DNA of 64,000 nt, taken from positions 71,091,260 to 71,155,259 of the forward strand of contig NC_065530.1 of assembly GCF_020184175.1 (NCBI RefSeq), read 5' to 3'. Positions 42,573-54,668 of the stretch are shown in pieces. Every line of letters begins with the position of its first letter. Position 1 is the first letter of the stretch. The position numbers and the translations under genes are program-made. The notes below the pieces were generated by a model. The model was given only the letters and a program-made list of their open reading frames with translations. It searched no databases and was not told the origin of the DNA. The DNA is from Aphis gossypii (lineage: Eukaryota; Arthropoda; Insecta; Hemiptera; Aphididae).

Positions 42573-44112
42573 CTATAACCTGGATTTTGAGTCTTCAAAT
42601 ATAGTATTATTTTGAAATAGTTTGGTGATTTCCATTTGTGTATATCCAATACTTTCAAGAATTTCCCTTGTATTTTGTCCACTAACTGCAATCGGTTTGT
42701 TTGAACTTGAAACACCAGGAGTGGCACTTAGTTTCGGTGCTGGAACAGGCACCACAACATTATTTTTCCTCATAAATGAATTTCTAGTTGCATTATGAGG
42801 ATGCTGGTCAACTTCGTCTAGCTCTAACACAGGAGTTACACAAGCATCTTTTGAATCAAAAATCTAAAATCAACCAAATTTTTTTTTAATTACATTTCAA
42901 TAAAAACTAAGAATATTTTACTTGCATTGCTCCATTCTTCTCGTGTTTTCTCTTTAAATTTGTTTGCAATAATTTCTCTATTGCTTTGAAAATTATCCAT
43001 CTGTTCAACTTCATCGATATTTAATCCTAATCCTTCAATAAACTCTCGATAAAATGCTGGTTCTAATGCACCAACAGCCATCCATTTACCATCTTTGGTT
43101 TCGTATGTATCATAAAAGTGCATTCCTCCATCCAGTCTGATTAAAATTTAAAACTATAATACTGAGCATAATAGTATAAACATAAATTTAATTTCAATAA
43201 GTCTACTAACAAATTCTCTCCTTTAGATTTCCCCCAAATCATTGAATCTTGTGAACACATCAACCAACTTCCAACATAAGACATACCTTCAGTTATGTTG
43301 GCTTCAACCACTTGACCTTTTCCACTTTTGTATCTTTCTATGACTGCCATTAAAATTCCCATTACACATACCATACTACCACCCGCAAACTCAGAAAAAT
43401 TTACAGGTGGAACAGGTTTTGCATTTTTAGAACCATACAATGACAACAACCCTTTTAATTTTTAATATTAAAATGTTGTTAAAAATAATGAAGTGCATTA
43501 ATCATTAGGTATTAATAATTTAAAAAAAACCTGATATAGCTAAATAATTTATATCGTGACCAGCTCTCTGTGCATATTGTCCATGTGAACCATATCCATT
43601 CAATCGAGCATATATTAAACGTGGATTTTTGGCCATCATTACATTAGGGCCTAATCCTAGTTTTTCCATTACACCTTATTTTTAAAATGTTTAATAATTA
43701 ATTTTTTAATTTTATTATTTTATATGTGTAGCTAAAATTAATTAGCTGTTCTTACCAGGTCTAAATGGCTCAAGTAAAATGTCAGCATTAGCTATTAACT
43801 TCTGTGTAATCTCAATACCTTCTGGATGTTTTAAATTGATACCTATAGACTTTTTACCACCATTTAAAAAGCTTGTAAATTCAAACATTACATTTCTCTA
43901 CAAAACAAACAAAAATAGTTTTTCAAAAAAGTACCTACCTATATCAGTATAAATCTTCTCTTAGGAATTGGGATAATTAAATAATATTGCTATTAAGTAC
44001 TCACTTTTTGAATAATAGTTACATTAGCTCCAAAATCTGATAATACAGTTCCAACAAAAGGTACTGGTGCTAATCCAGAAAATTCTAAGACATTTAATCC
44101 TTTTAACGGCAT
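42573..44112 (-). CDS. Amacr: Alpha-methylacyl-CoA racemase (CoA-transferase family III), 6 exons, 378 aa
   Basis: The enzyme interconverts (2R)- and (2S)-methylacyl-CoA so that branched fatty acids can enter beta-oxidation. Minus-strand exons are 44112-44005, 43897-43756, 43674-43531, 43451-43211, 43136-42926 and 42863-42573; they join in frame to 378 residues, the normal size. Family blocks are GLNVLEFSGLAPVPF near the N-terminus, INLKHPEG, LLEPFRPGVMEKLGLGP, and QRAGHDINYLAISG with the active-site His. FAGGSMVCVMGI, GKGQVVEANITEG and ACVTPVLELDEVDQHPHN follow. The position of the partner catalytic Asp reads Glu (codon 43392-43390) and the loop is one residue shorter than usual. The protein ends in SRL, a peroxisomal targeting signal of type 1. 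The last intron (42925-42864, 62 nt) starts with GCAAGT, a canonical GC-AG donor. The ATG at 44112 is followed directly by the family's first strand. Confidence 0.92.
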
Positions 44113-45660
44113 ACCTATTGATTTAATATCAAAATAGTCTTGATAAATAACTAAAATATAATAATAGCAAGATTTATACTCATTCTACAGACGTTAAAAA
44201 TAGTGCTTTATATCCATATATTTTACAATTGTACCTATGCGATTTCTCTACTTATAAGGCTGTATGCTTAAATTATATACATAATAAACAATATACCTAA
44301 TATGAATTAATTATTCGTTATCAACTCTAGGTCAAAGAAGGACAGGATATTCTTTTTTTTTTACTGTTGTTCAAATATCTTTGAATTAAAAATAAGAAAT
44401 ATGCCATGTAATTTATTCAACTCTAGCAATAATATTATACTTAATTATTACATAATTAATAATTTATAATAAAACATAATATATTAGCAATTCATAAATG
44501 TTTGAATAACCTAATGAATGAACTGGATGGTCAAATGATTACATTACTAGTGTGAAAATGTTTAATTATAGAAATAAAAAAATAAAGATATTACCCAAAT
44601 AGTAGGTAGGTACACTATATTAAAAAAAAATTAAGAACTTACTAGATTAAAGATTTTATAGGGGGGGAGGATCATTGACCTTAAAACTGTATAGTGTAAT
44701 AGTATAGGTATATGCACGATAAAGTAAATTAATTTAAAAAATATTATTTTGTTACGCGTCTATGGACAAGGGACATTAATAAAAGTAAGAATAATTTTAA
44801 AAACAAAAAACGCACTGAACGTAAACTCGATAGTCGTAAGTCGATACACTAATGCAGCAACAGAATTGAGTATTTGAGTAACAACAAATCAGTGAGTACT
44901 GAGTACTGGGTAGTCGATGAGCATTGGGCAACCAGCTTATACAACAGCGGACGTGATTACATGATTTAAGTCTTAAAATAATGTATAATTATAAATAACA
45001 ATACAATTTAAGACGTTGCATTTTATGTACACCTAAAATAGTTAAATCACGGTAGCAGACAATTTATCCGTAAGACCGTATTAAATTAAAAATATTTATA
45101 AGTTGATAAATAAGATTTTTCCATTCCAATTCTGAATACGGTTATCTTATATCTACTATTTAAAAGAAAAGAATAGAACAATAGTGACTATAATGAAGTT
45201 CTAAATTATGTGTCTGCTGTCCAGTAGATAAACCAAACGTGATAAGGACGGACGATAGCGGCATAGCGCTCTATTTAGCTAAAAAAAACGCGCCTTTGCT
45301 AATACCCCTAGGGTGATGTGAAAATTTAGCAGTCTTGAATCACGTCCTGTCATCAATAATTATTGAATGAGGATAACAATGTGGATCGACAAAAGATCAT
45401 TAAACAACACAACTACTTATAATAATAATAAGTAATATTTCATTATACCTAACTTAAACACACAACTATATAATGATGCATTGTCACATTGCGATGCGTT
45501 TTTTTATTTTATTTATACGTTTAAATATTTAATAATGTAGCTTTTTATTACACAAAAGTCTTGACTTTTTGGAGTATTGGAGTAAATAATCTTCCATATT
45601 ATTGTGTTTGATGTGAATTTTGAATCAATTAAAATTATATACATTGTTTCTTATTGTTAA
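44113..45660. other. Upstream spacer of the racemase gene
   Basis: AT-rich DNA with no further exon recognised. The racemase promoter should lie at the left end. A short G-rich run (TAGGGGGGGAGGATC, near 44660) and a somewhat CG-richer patch at 45235-45350 were seen. Neither could be tied to a known element. Confidence 0.45.
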
Positions 45661-45783
45661 ATATTTTACTACCTTAGTAAAAAGTTTTTAGAGGTTGGAG
45701 GGTTTTCCAATTTCCGCTTCCTATTTAGTTATGTCGTTTTCTATTTTTGATACCCCCTTTCAGAAATCATGTCTACGCCACTG
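45661..45783 (-). mobile_element. Possible end of a non-autonomous DNA transposon
   Basis: On the minus strand the segment starts CAGTGGCGTAGACATG (right border 45783). Termini of the type CAGTGGCGTA are common for hAT-like non-autonomous elements in insects. No opposite end or flanking duplication was found, so the left limit is arbitrary. Confidence 0.3.
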
Positions 45784-45976
45784 ACTAAATAAAAAATTGA
45801 ATTTTAAAATGTAAAATGTATTCACTTCACACATATTATGTATTTATGTACAAAGTCTAAGTATGTGTGAATACATTTAATTATCCATGAAAGTGGTGCT
45901 TGAGCAGTTTTAGATATGTGATAGTCGCCACTGGTAAATGTAACTTTCGAATTACATATAATATGTTATGAATGAC

Positions 45977-46077
45977 GGACAATTTCCCCCCGGACATTTC
46001 CCCTCTCCCCGACTGTTTTTGGCGTAGTAGGACATTTCCCCCCCAACATATTTTCGATGCGGATATTCCCCCCCCCC
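45977..46077 (+). repeat. Cluster of four GGACATTTCCCC-type units
   Basis: Four imperfect copies of the phrase GGACATTTCCCCCC stand in one orientation at 45977, 45992, 46030 and 46061, each ending in a C run of 4-10. They are separated by unequal spacers, so it is not a simple tandem repeat. Its origin is unknown. Confidence 0.6.
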
Positions 46078-46647
46078 ATTTTTTTTAAAGTTTATTATTT
46101 AATATTTAATAAGAAATTATTTTTTTCCAGTAAAATATAATTTTTTTTTTTATAAATATAATCAATTATACCTACTATAATTACCTATTATAGTAGATGT
46201 ATATTTTTGATCAATTCAACTACTTGAAACAATAAAATAATAGTAATATTATATTTAAAAGATTGTCTAAATTGTCTAAATAAAAAAATAATAGTACTAG
46301 CATATTGTATTATTCGCTACTCGCTAGTAACTTTAAAATTTAAAATTGTATCTAAAACCCAATCAATTGCTGGACTGTCAAAAACTATTTTATTATTTGA
46401 TTTAGACTATTAAGATAAGATTATTCTACAATCTTATATCTTCATGAGCAAAGGTTTTGAACTTTTGTATAAAAATTGTTCAAAGCAGTTTTAGTCATTT
46501 AGTAGTGGTTTAGTGGTTGTAACCCCGAACTCGTAATTCGTAAAGTGAAAAATATACAAAATAAAAATCGTTAGAATTACGCGGCAAAGCCGATTTACAT
46601 CTATATTTACTAAGTAGGTAGTAAATAATTTTGTGTAAAAGTAAAGA

Positions 46648-46842
46648 CAGTAGCAGATTTTTAAAATTTTTCTGGGGGGTCCTGTCTCCTGTACTCCTGT
46701 GTTATATTATACAGTGTTTATGTATGTATATTAAGAGTCAAACTCTGTATATGCATTATGCATTATAATATTATATATCTATATGTATATAACAGTGTCA
46801 GACACTGAGTGTCTGCCCCCCCCCCCCGTAAATCCACCACTG
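46648..46842. mobile_element. Short hAT-like MITE, 195 bp, with terminal inverted repeats
   Basis: The left end reads CAGTAGCAGATTT and the right end, on the opposite strand, CAGTGGTGGATTT; 10 of 13 bases agree. The flanks AGTAAAGA and TGTAAAGC agree at 6 of 8 positions, fitting a decayed 8-bp duplication as made by hAT transposases. There is a G run just inside the left end and a 12-base C run just inside the right end, which are themselves complementary. No coding capacity is present. Confidence 0.55.
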
Positions 46843-46879
46843 TGTAAAGCTATTATAAAATATAAGTATACTGTATAAC

Positions 46880-46922
46880 CATGGTTGAAATATAATATGT
46901 ATATATGTATATTTCAACCATG
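46880..46922. repeat. Perfect 15-bp inverted repeat with 13-nt loop
   Basis: CATGGTTGAAATATA at 46880-46894 is matched exactly in reverse complement at 46908-46922. It lies 37 bp beyond the hAT-like MITE. It could be a miniature palindrome left by a transposon. It is short for a microRNA precursor. Confidence 0.85.
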
Positions 46923-47554
46923 AGTATAACTTTAAATTGCTAATAACAAATTGGTTAGTGGTTAAAAATGTATTTTTGAAAAAAAAAATTAGTAGAGAGC
47001 CTATTCAAAGATACTTAAATATGTACATTAAAAATATTATACAATAATATTAATAAAAATAATATTGTACAATAACATTATAAATACATTTGAATAAAAT
47101 AATTAATATAGTTTGAAATTGGAACATAATAAAATTGGAATTAGCTTGTAGGTAGCGGTAGAAAATTGGTCATTGGAACAAATTGACTTTGGAACAACTA
47201 TTTTTTGGAACTAAAGGTAGTCCAAAAGGTGATGTAATAGCCTAGAACATGTAAACATTTTTATATATTATCTGTGGTAAACATCAAACACACGTGGTTT
47301 TTAAAGTTTAATGCTTATCGCTTTCAAATTTTAAATTACAAATATCAATATTTTACCATAGTCCATAATAGAATAATACACAGTAGTACAGTACTACAAC
47401 AGTACAATTACTTTTCATCGTGCCATCATCTACATCACACATTCACACATTTATTCTAATACTGTATAACACAACATTTGTTTTATATTTTAGCGAACGA
47501 ATCATCTTATTACTTTTAAATTATACGCAGTACTTACAGTTTTTTATTGTTACA
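46923..47554. other. Spacer upstream of the WDR89-like gene
   Basis: AT-rich DNA. At 47155-47235 a phrase of the form 'TTGGAAC(AA)..' is repeated several times (TTGGAACAAATTGACTTTGG, then ACAACTATTTTTTGGAAC), of unknown origin. The promoter and 5' leader of the WD-repeat gene must lie at the right end. Confidence 0.4.
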
Positions 47555-50500
47555 ATGACTTTACAATTTATAACAGATACCGGTTAGTAAGAATATATTA
47601 CTGTTTTTGTAAATACGTTGTATATCAAATCTACTGAACGCTAATAATTGTTTTTTACTTAGATTCATCTGATTCGAGTTCAGAAAACGGAGAAAATTCG
47701 GGTAATTCGAGTTTTAATGACGAAGACAGTTTGGATGAAGATGAAGTTATCGACATTCATGAAGAACCAGTGTTTGATAGCTCTAAAGAAATACATTATA
47801 AAGTTAAATACAAACAGACTTTTGAAGAATCCATTAGCTCAAATGAAGACGATGAAATTTATGTTTTGAATTTAGATGCACAAAAAAGGTATTCAAATTT
47901 TTACCTGACCATATTATATATGGTTATTTATGTACACTAAAATGTATGATGTTAAATTTTTTATATGAAATTTTTATTTTGTAGTGGACAAACACTAAGA
48001 GTAGCAACAGCACTTTCCAATTTTACTTGTAATGTCTATGATATTGATGCAGGGGTCAAGTCTAATACAACATACTTGAAGCATGAAAAAAAAATAGTTG
48101 ATGTCAAGTAAAATTATAATTGTCACTTATTTGTTAAGTTATGACCAATATTCAACCAATTTATTTTCTTGTATTTTAGATTTGGTTCTAGTAGTACTCA
48201 GTTATCGTCCATTGTTTACACAGGGTCTGAGGACGGAACTATTAAACTTTGGGATTTACGCTTAAAAGAAAAATGTGTTTCTGTTTTTAAAGGTAAAAGA
48301 CTGAAAAATATTAGAGTACCTATATTTTAAGTTTATTTATTTTAGATGATACTGATGCTGAACTGAAACCATTGTCGTGTTTTGATGTATCTTGTGATGG
48401 AAGATTCTTAGTTGCCGGAACAGAAGTATTTAAAGATGATGCTTTCTTATTATTTTGGGATATTCGTACTTCTAATCTACTTGGTGGTTATTGGGATACT
48501 CACCAAGAAGATATAACACAGGTGAATATACTGTATATATATGTGTATATTATGTGCAGTAACATGTTAAAGTTGAAATAAATAATTTTCTCTGGTGGCA
48601 TTTGTTGAAGGCCAAAACAAAGTTTTATAAATTTATAATTTATAATAATTTTTAGGAAGACTCATTGGGTTTTGATAACTATGGATAATAATACATTAAC
48701 ATGCATGGTGCACACTATAGTATTTTTTATGTTTTATTGTATTATAAATATATGTTAATTGCATTTTATATTTAAACTACTTGTTTGAGAAATGACACAA
48801 GTCAAAGAATTTTGAAAATTAAAAGAATGTATAGATTGTGTTCTCTATGGATAGACACATCATGGGTGATATTTAAAAAAATATGTATCTTTAATTTTAA
48901 AATGGTGGGACCACCATTGTGAATAATTAGTATAAAAGAAAAATAACACAAATATTGAACTTAATTATACCTAAATAATACTTTTCTAAAAATATATAGA
49001 AGTTTGCTATTTTTATTATACTAATGAAATAAATTAAAATTAAATTTAGTATTAAAAATATTAATAATCATTAAAATTAATTTATTGCTGTAATCTAATA
49101 CTCCTTTTTGACTTATCATTAAAGAAAAATTAAAATAATATTTTAACATTATTATTTTATTGGTTTAATTGAGGTTGACTACACATATTTGAATATAAAC
49201 ATAAATCCTATATGAACCTACAGTAATTGAGTTATGCATTTACGCCAAACAGAATATTGTGTATTGTAGAAACGACTTAAGTCCAGAAATTGTATTTAAT
49301 GGAGTCAAAACAGTTGTTTTTTTTTTCATAGTTTATTTTGCCAAATTCTTTTCATTAGACCTCTCGTTTTATCCACCATTTATTACTGATAATGTATAAT
49401 CAGTTGTTTAATTTTTTCTTCTAATGACCTTTTATTAACATATTTATATTTCTCAAATAAATGGTTCATTTACAGTTTAAAATATTATTTTTCATATTAC
49501 CTAGTATTTATTGTAATTTTTAGTACACTTTCATCTCACCATGTCCAATTGATAAACTTACATATTTTTTAACAATTTTATTTAGTAGTTTATATTTTAT
49601 TATTTTTTTTTTGTAATGAAAGATTATTAAAATTAAATTGAAGTTGTTTTCAAAATAGATTTTTTTTTAAATGTATTTATGATGAGTAAAAATTGTAGTA
49701 AAGGACAGATGACATTTTAAAATCTGATTCCTAATGGAATATTTGTAAGAATGCTACACCAACATGGGCAACATGTGTTATTTTTGTCTTAAAAACATCC
49801 AACCTAACAAATGTTTCATTCAGTAGAACTAATTGTGTATTGTTAGTTTTTATATAGTAAATTAATCTACGATTAAATTTAAAGATAAGAACACCTCTTA
49901 TCCTCAAGTTATGACTTTTTTTGATATTGTAATTTTTAATCTAGACATGATAATTTTTAACTTGGATTATTAATAGGACTCATGTTTTGCTTAAAAATTA
50001 AAGTATCAAAAGAGTTAAAACTTTAACAAAAATAATGATCTTACCTTTAAATTTAATTATAAGTTAATTTACTTTTACTATTAAAGCTAACAAATTACAA
50101 TTGGTTACACTAAATGCAAATTTGATGTTGGATGTTTGTAAAATGGAGATGACGTCATGTGTCATATTGTTGTAGCATCCGCTTAATACAGCATTATATG
50201 TATTAGTACAATATTATACCATTAACATACTATTTATTTTAAACTTTTAATTTTTTTAGGTGAAATTTCATCCTACTGAAGACAAAACTGTAATTAGTGG
50301 ATCTACTGATGGTATTATCAACTTATTTGATGTTACTCAAACCACTGAGCAAGATGCTCTTCAATCAAGCTTCAATACAAACTCATCTATTGTGAGTCAA
50401 ATAATTAGTTAATAGTTCTATAAATATATTATTTTATATAATTGAGTGTCAAGTAAGATTGAAAGTAAAGTAAGTTGGTACATCTTAAAAATTAAATATT

Positions 50501-52091
50501 TTTTAAGTGTTCAACATTACTTGATTAAAGCCACATTCCCACAACTGGTGTTCTTCAAAGGAACGGCCAATATTACTTGTATTACTTGTCAAGTACGCCA
50601 GTCGTGTGAACACCGTAATTGTGCATTGGTCAAATGTAAAATTATTGGCGTATTTGGCAAGTATCCCAGTCGTGGGAATACGGCTTAAATTAATTAAGTG
50701 TATAATTTCATTATTTTATACATAAATACTTTTTTTTAAAGGCACTATTGAGTTGGTTTAAAAATAAAAATGATGATTCAATCATATCTTGTGTTACACA
50801 TACAGAGGATGTACAATTATGGCATACAACAGATTCTTCTCCATATAGTATTATTCCCAGAGAAACAATTAGTAGTTCAATGAATGTAAGTCAACATCTT
50901 TTCTTCTAATTTTACATTTTAATCAATATACAATTTATTACTTTTAGATAAAACCTGATTTATTCAGTCAAATAATCAACTGTCATCAAACAAATGAAAA
51001 TGGAAATATTATGTTGCTAGTTGGAAATGATAATAGCAGAGGGTAAAACATATATACTTGTACTATACATAATTATATCCTGTTATTTAATATAATTTTT
51101 TCATGTATAGAGAACATTTGCAATCACTTGATATAATAAATGATGGTCCTGAACTGTCACCTAGAACTTTATTCAAAAATAATAAACAAATTGTTAGATG
51201 CAGTTGGTATGATTATAAAGTAAGTTAAAATATCTGTAAATATAAAATATTATTATACTTGATAGCAATACATTTAAAATCGATACCTTCAATTTTTAAA
51301 TTTTCAATTAATTTATATTTAAATGATAATCCATCAAATAATGCCACATGTTAGTTATATTTATCACTAAACCTTATAATAATAGACAGGAACTACCCAT
51401 AATAGCAGCATTGGAAGAACTGTGTTAACATTTATTGAGTAATTTAGCCAGTCTTGACAAGTGCGTTTTGTCCATCATTATCGAATATAGAGTATAGACA
51501 AGCAATTCCTGATTTAAACTAAAGGTGCCGTCTTTTGGACCAAATTTAGTTGCAGTAATCTGCTGTGAATACTACAAAAAACATATATAATAAAAATAAA
51601 TTACTTTTTCATTGATAATCAATTTAAAGCTTATTTATCTTGGTAAAAAATATCAGACAAGTAAAAATAACTGACAAGGCATCCCAAGAAACTGAGCGTT
51701 TAATGTTATTCATAATTGGTCTCTTAAATTCTATTGAAACATTAAATTAATCAATTTAACATGTAACCTGGCACAAGTATAAATAAGCTTAAAAAACGTT
51801 GACAGGTATATTTTATTAACTTTTATGACGCACACATTTTTCATTATAAGTTTTGTATATTTGTTAGTAATTTTTACCCATAATATGTATTAAAAAAATT
51901 TACTAGTTTCACTAATATATGTATATTTTTCATTACAGTGTGGTATAATGGTTACTGGTGGTGAAGCTGGTATACTAAATGTTTGGGTTCCAAGTGATGA
52001 TGAAAATAACTCAGTTGATAATACTGGTAAATGTACATTAAAAGAATTGCCAAAAGTAAGCCTGAAAAATCATTCTTCCAAACCATATTAG
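47555..52091 (+). CDS. Wdr89: WD-repeat protein 89-like, 10 exons, 432 aa
   Basis: The predicted product is a WD40 beta-propeller protein most like WDR89, a little-studied scaffold-type protein. Exons: 47555-47582, 47663-47888, 47985-48107, 48180-48292, 48346-48521, 50260-50391, 50742-50885, 50948-51042, 51111-51219 and 51939-52091; phases agree throughout. An acidic, serine-rich N-terminal region (residues about 10-60) precedes the propeller. Clear WD blades include YTGSEDGTIKLWDLR, AFLLFWDIRTSNLLGG, VISGSTDGIINLFDV and MVTGGEAGILNVWVPSDD. HTHQED- and CHQTNENG-type turns mark other blades. It is somewhat longer than vertebrate WDR89, mainly through the acidic start. The last exon is read through to the TAG at 52089; the GTAAGC at 52059 could instead be a donor, but no further exon was found. 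AATAAA at 52148-52153 fits a poly(A) signal. Confidence 0.85.
48522..50259 (+). other. WDR89-like intron 5 (1.7 kb)
   Basis: The largest intron of this gene, AT-rich. No exon, repeat ends or RNA gene were recognised. Confidence 0.6.
50529..50685. mobile_element. Harbinger-like MITE, 157 bp, TAA target duplication, in WDR89 intron 6
   Basis: The element starts AGCCACATTCCCACAACTGG and ends, in reverse complement, AGCCGTATTCCCACGACTGG. The inverted termini extend loosely over about 45 bp (…GGCCAATATT / …CGCCAATAAT). Both flanks are TAA (50526-50528 and 50686-50688), as expected for PIF/Harbinger, which duplicates TWA. Inside, AGTACGCCAGTCGTGTGAAC echoes the right terminus AGTATCCCAGTCGTGGGAAT in direct orientation. 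It encodes nothing. It lies between exons 6 and 7 of the WD-repeat gene and does not touch the splice sites. Confidence 0.7.
51220..51938 (+). other. WDR89-like intron 9 (0.7 kb)
   Basis: GT-AG intron, slightly less AT-rich in its middle (51385-51560) than other introns of this gene. No coding or repeat feature was recognised. Confidence 0.5.
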
Positions 52092-52147
52092 TTTGGTTTA
52101 AGACATTTTTAATTTTAGATTATTAAAAAATATGTTTTCTGTGTTAT

Positions 52148-52153
52148 AATAAA
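52148..52153 (+). terminator. Poly(A) signal of the WDR89-like gene
   Basis: AATAAA 57 nt after the TAG at 52089-52091. It is the first exact hexamer downstream of the stop. Confidence 0.5.
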
Positions 52154-52499
52154 CAGTATGCACTATAAAATATTTTTAAATTTATTTATTACCTATCATC
52201 TTAAAATCATTAAAATCTTCAACTAATCAGTACTATTTTATTTATTAAAAGTACTGTTTCATTAGTTTTAATATTATCAGTATGATTTAATCCTTACTAT
52301 TAAAATAAACTAAAATTTGAAATCTGTTTAGATAAATGTAAAATAGGTAATAAATGTTTTAAGTAATAATTTAAATACTTTTGTTTTTATATTATGCCAT
52401 ACTATTGAATTCTTTCTCAAATACTTTTATTCTTAAATTTCAATGTAAAAAACTGTTAACAATGAAGACAAATATTTTAAATCCTTTTTCTAAAATTAA

Positions 52500-52655
52500 A
52501 AACAATAAATGATGAAGCAAAAATCTTTTATAAAAGATTCCATAGCCGGCTAAATAATCATCCAAATCCTTTAATAAAAAAATTAGCCATCCCTACAATA
52601 CTTGGTAATCCTCCGAAACGTTTGAAGCGTAAATTGGTGTCGTGATCTCTTAAAA
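52500..52655 (+). mobile_element. Small Jockey-like LINE remnant
   Basis: One frame reads EAKIFYKRFHSRLNNHPNPL followed by IKKLAIPTILGNPPKRLKRK and then a stop. 'HPNPLI' and 'NPP.RLKR' are hallmarks of the ORF2 segment between reverse transcriptase and the end in Jockey-type LINEs. Only about 50 codons survive, with no poly(A) tail in place. Confidence 0.65.
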
Positions 52656-53944
52656 TTAAATTAATATCAAGTTAACAGAAAGTGTTATCAATGGGTGGCT
52701 TCTTTCAACAAAAATTCATGTTTTTATAACTTTTATCACATATTCTTATTGTGTCTAATATAATAGATACAGATTGTTTATTACTTGTAAAAATAAAATA
52801 AAAAAAAAAAAAAATCCTTTTTCTTTTTTTTTTTTCATTTATTGATAATGTACTAATTATTTAAAAATATTAATAAAATGCAACAATGTTTTATTTTTAT
52901 TATACTGCTTAAAGTCTAAAATAAGTGACTCATGAAGTATAATTTATGGGTTATGGTCAATAAATTTAACAGCTATTTATTTATGTAGCATAGACAACTA
53001 GCTAGGACTAGACAAATTATTTTATTTCTATACATTTTTTTAAACTTAAATAGTTATAAAAAACAAAGGAGAAGAACGTAAGTAATCTTCTGCAGTAGGT
53101 GTTAATTATAAATATTGACGGTATATTGTATGTGCTAAATTTTAATTCAATAATAAAAAATTGTATATTTGTGTATGAATAATGAATCTGGGTTAAGACA
53201 GTCTGTCAGCCTGTATTACTAAGTATATTTTATCATATTTGATATTGGTACTAAAGTAATTAATTTTACTAAAAGTAATACAGTAAGTTTAAGATTTGCA
53301 TGATGTATTGCATTTGTTATGTTAATATTGAGTTTTTAATGTTAAATTCTAAACATACGAATAAAAAATTATAGTATATATATTTGGTGAAAATTTTAAG
53401 TATCTACAATTGTTGGTTTTTGAGTTAGGTACACCAAATAAACAAAACTGATAGTGGTTTATCATGAAAATTCCAGTTTTTCCTTGTTTCTTTACTATTT
53501 TTCATTGTGATTTTGAAAAATACTTTATATTTTTAATTCCCAAATCCCAAGTACAAATAGATCCAATTTGCTATCAAAAACCACCTTCAAAGTGGAAAAT
53601 TGAAAAATTATTTCCATTTTCAACATACTAAGAAAAACAACATGGGTACATAATAAAATTAATACGTGCATCGCATCACTAAAAATCTAAAAAAATAAAA
53701 TATTGATGATAAAAACATACTTATGATTTACAATGAAGGTAAAGCGTATTTATATTAATAATTAATAATTGTGATTTGTGATATACATCAAATACTTAAA
53801 TAATCTATTGTTTTCATGGGTGTTTTACTTCTGTCGTCGTGTGATTATCTGAATATTTATAATCGCAAACCACGGTAAGTAATCATACTTATAACACTTT
53901 TTAGTATTGTATATTACTCGTATTATATATTAGTAGGTAGTCTA

Positions 53945-54125
53945 AAGACCTGCAAGGACAGGGACGGTTCCGGCCTGATCCTCAAAAAGCCTGGCCCTAA
54001 GCGGCTAAGCCTAACTTGACCGAGCTAGGCTTTAAAAAAAAATAAAAAGGGCTGGACCGGGCTTTTTCTTATACAACTTTTCGGGCTGGGCTGGACTTAA
54101 ACCAAGGTTGGATCTGGCTTTTTAA
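53945..54125. repeat. GC-rich 'GGCCGGGCTT'-type repeat
   Basis: A compositional island in AT-rich DNA, made of variants of CTGGGCTGGACTT and CGGGCTTTTT, for example near 54050-54110, with related CTAAGCGGCTAAGCC near 53996. The units are too diverged for a clean tandem array. It is probably a piece of a dispersed repeat. Confidence 0.4.
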
Positions 54126-54634
54126 GAATATTTTACATCTCGTATGGGCATTTTTTGGTTTTTTTTTTGTATGACAACAGACAACCATTATTTAAAATTA
54201 TGATGATAGATTTATAATAGTACGTATTATTGTAACGTCTATAACTATAGAATGGAAACATTGAAAACCATTCCGAACCGCGTTAACCTCAATTTAACAC
54301 ATCGTATATATATGTCAATTTTAATATATTATAATATTATATTATTTCATTATTTTTAAATATTTATAAAATCAGTTTAATAATTAGAATAAAGATACTA
54401 ATAACTATTATAAAAAAGATATATTTTACATATTATAAGATTAAAGTTATCGTCACATTTAAAGATTTAATTAACGATTAAATGCCCTTTGCTTTTTCAT
54501 AATAAGTATTTAACGATAATATTGTGAGTTGTAATCTTGTAAATTAATCAATACTACGTATGTAATATGTTATAGTTATGATTTTACGAACAACATTAAC
54601 TTATGACTAAGTAACTATATTATATACCTATACC

Positions 54635-54660
54635 CATGGCTAAATATATATTTAGCCATG
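54635..54660. repeat. Perfect 26-bp palindrome
   Basis: CATGGCTAAATAT is followed immediately by its exact reverse complement. It abuts the next palindromic element by 8 bp. Confidence 0.9.
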
Positions 54661-54668
54661 CCTATACC

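Noticed and set aside
50446..50688. 80-codon open stretch in a WDR89 intron
   Set aside because: Most of it is the Harbinger-like MITE, so the open frame is incidental.
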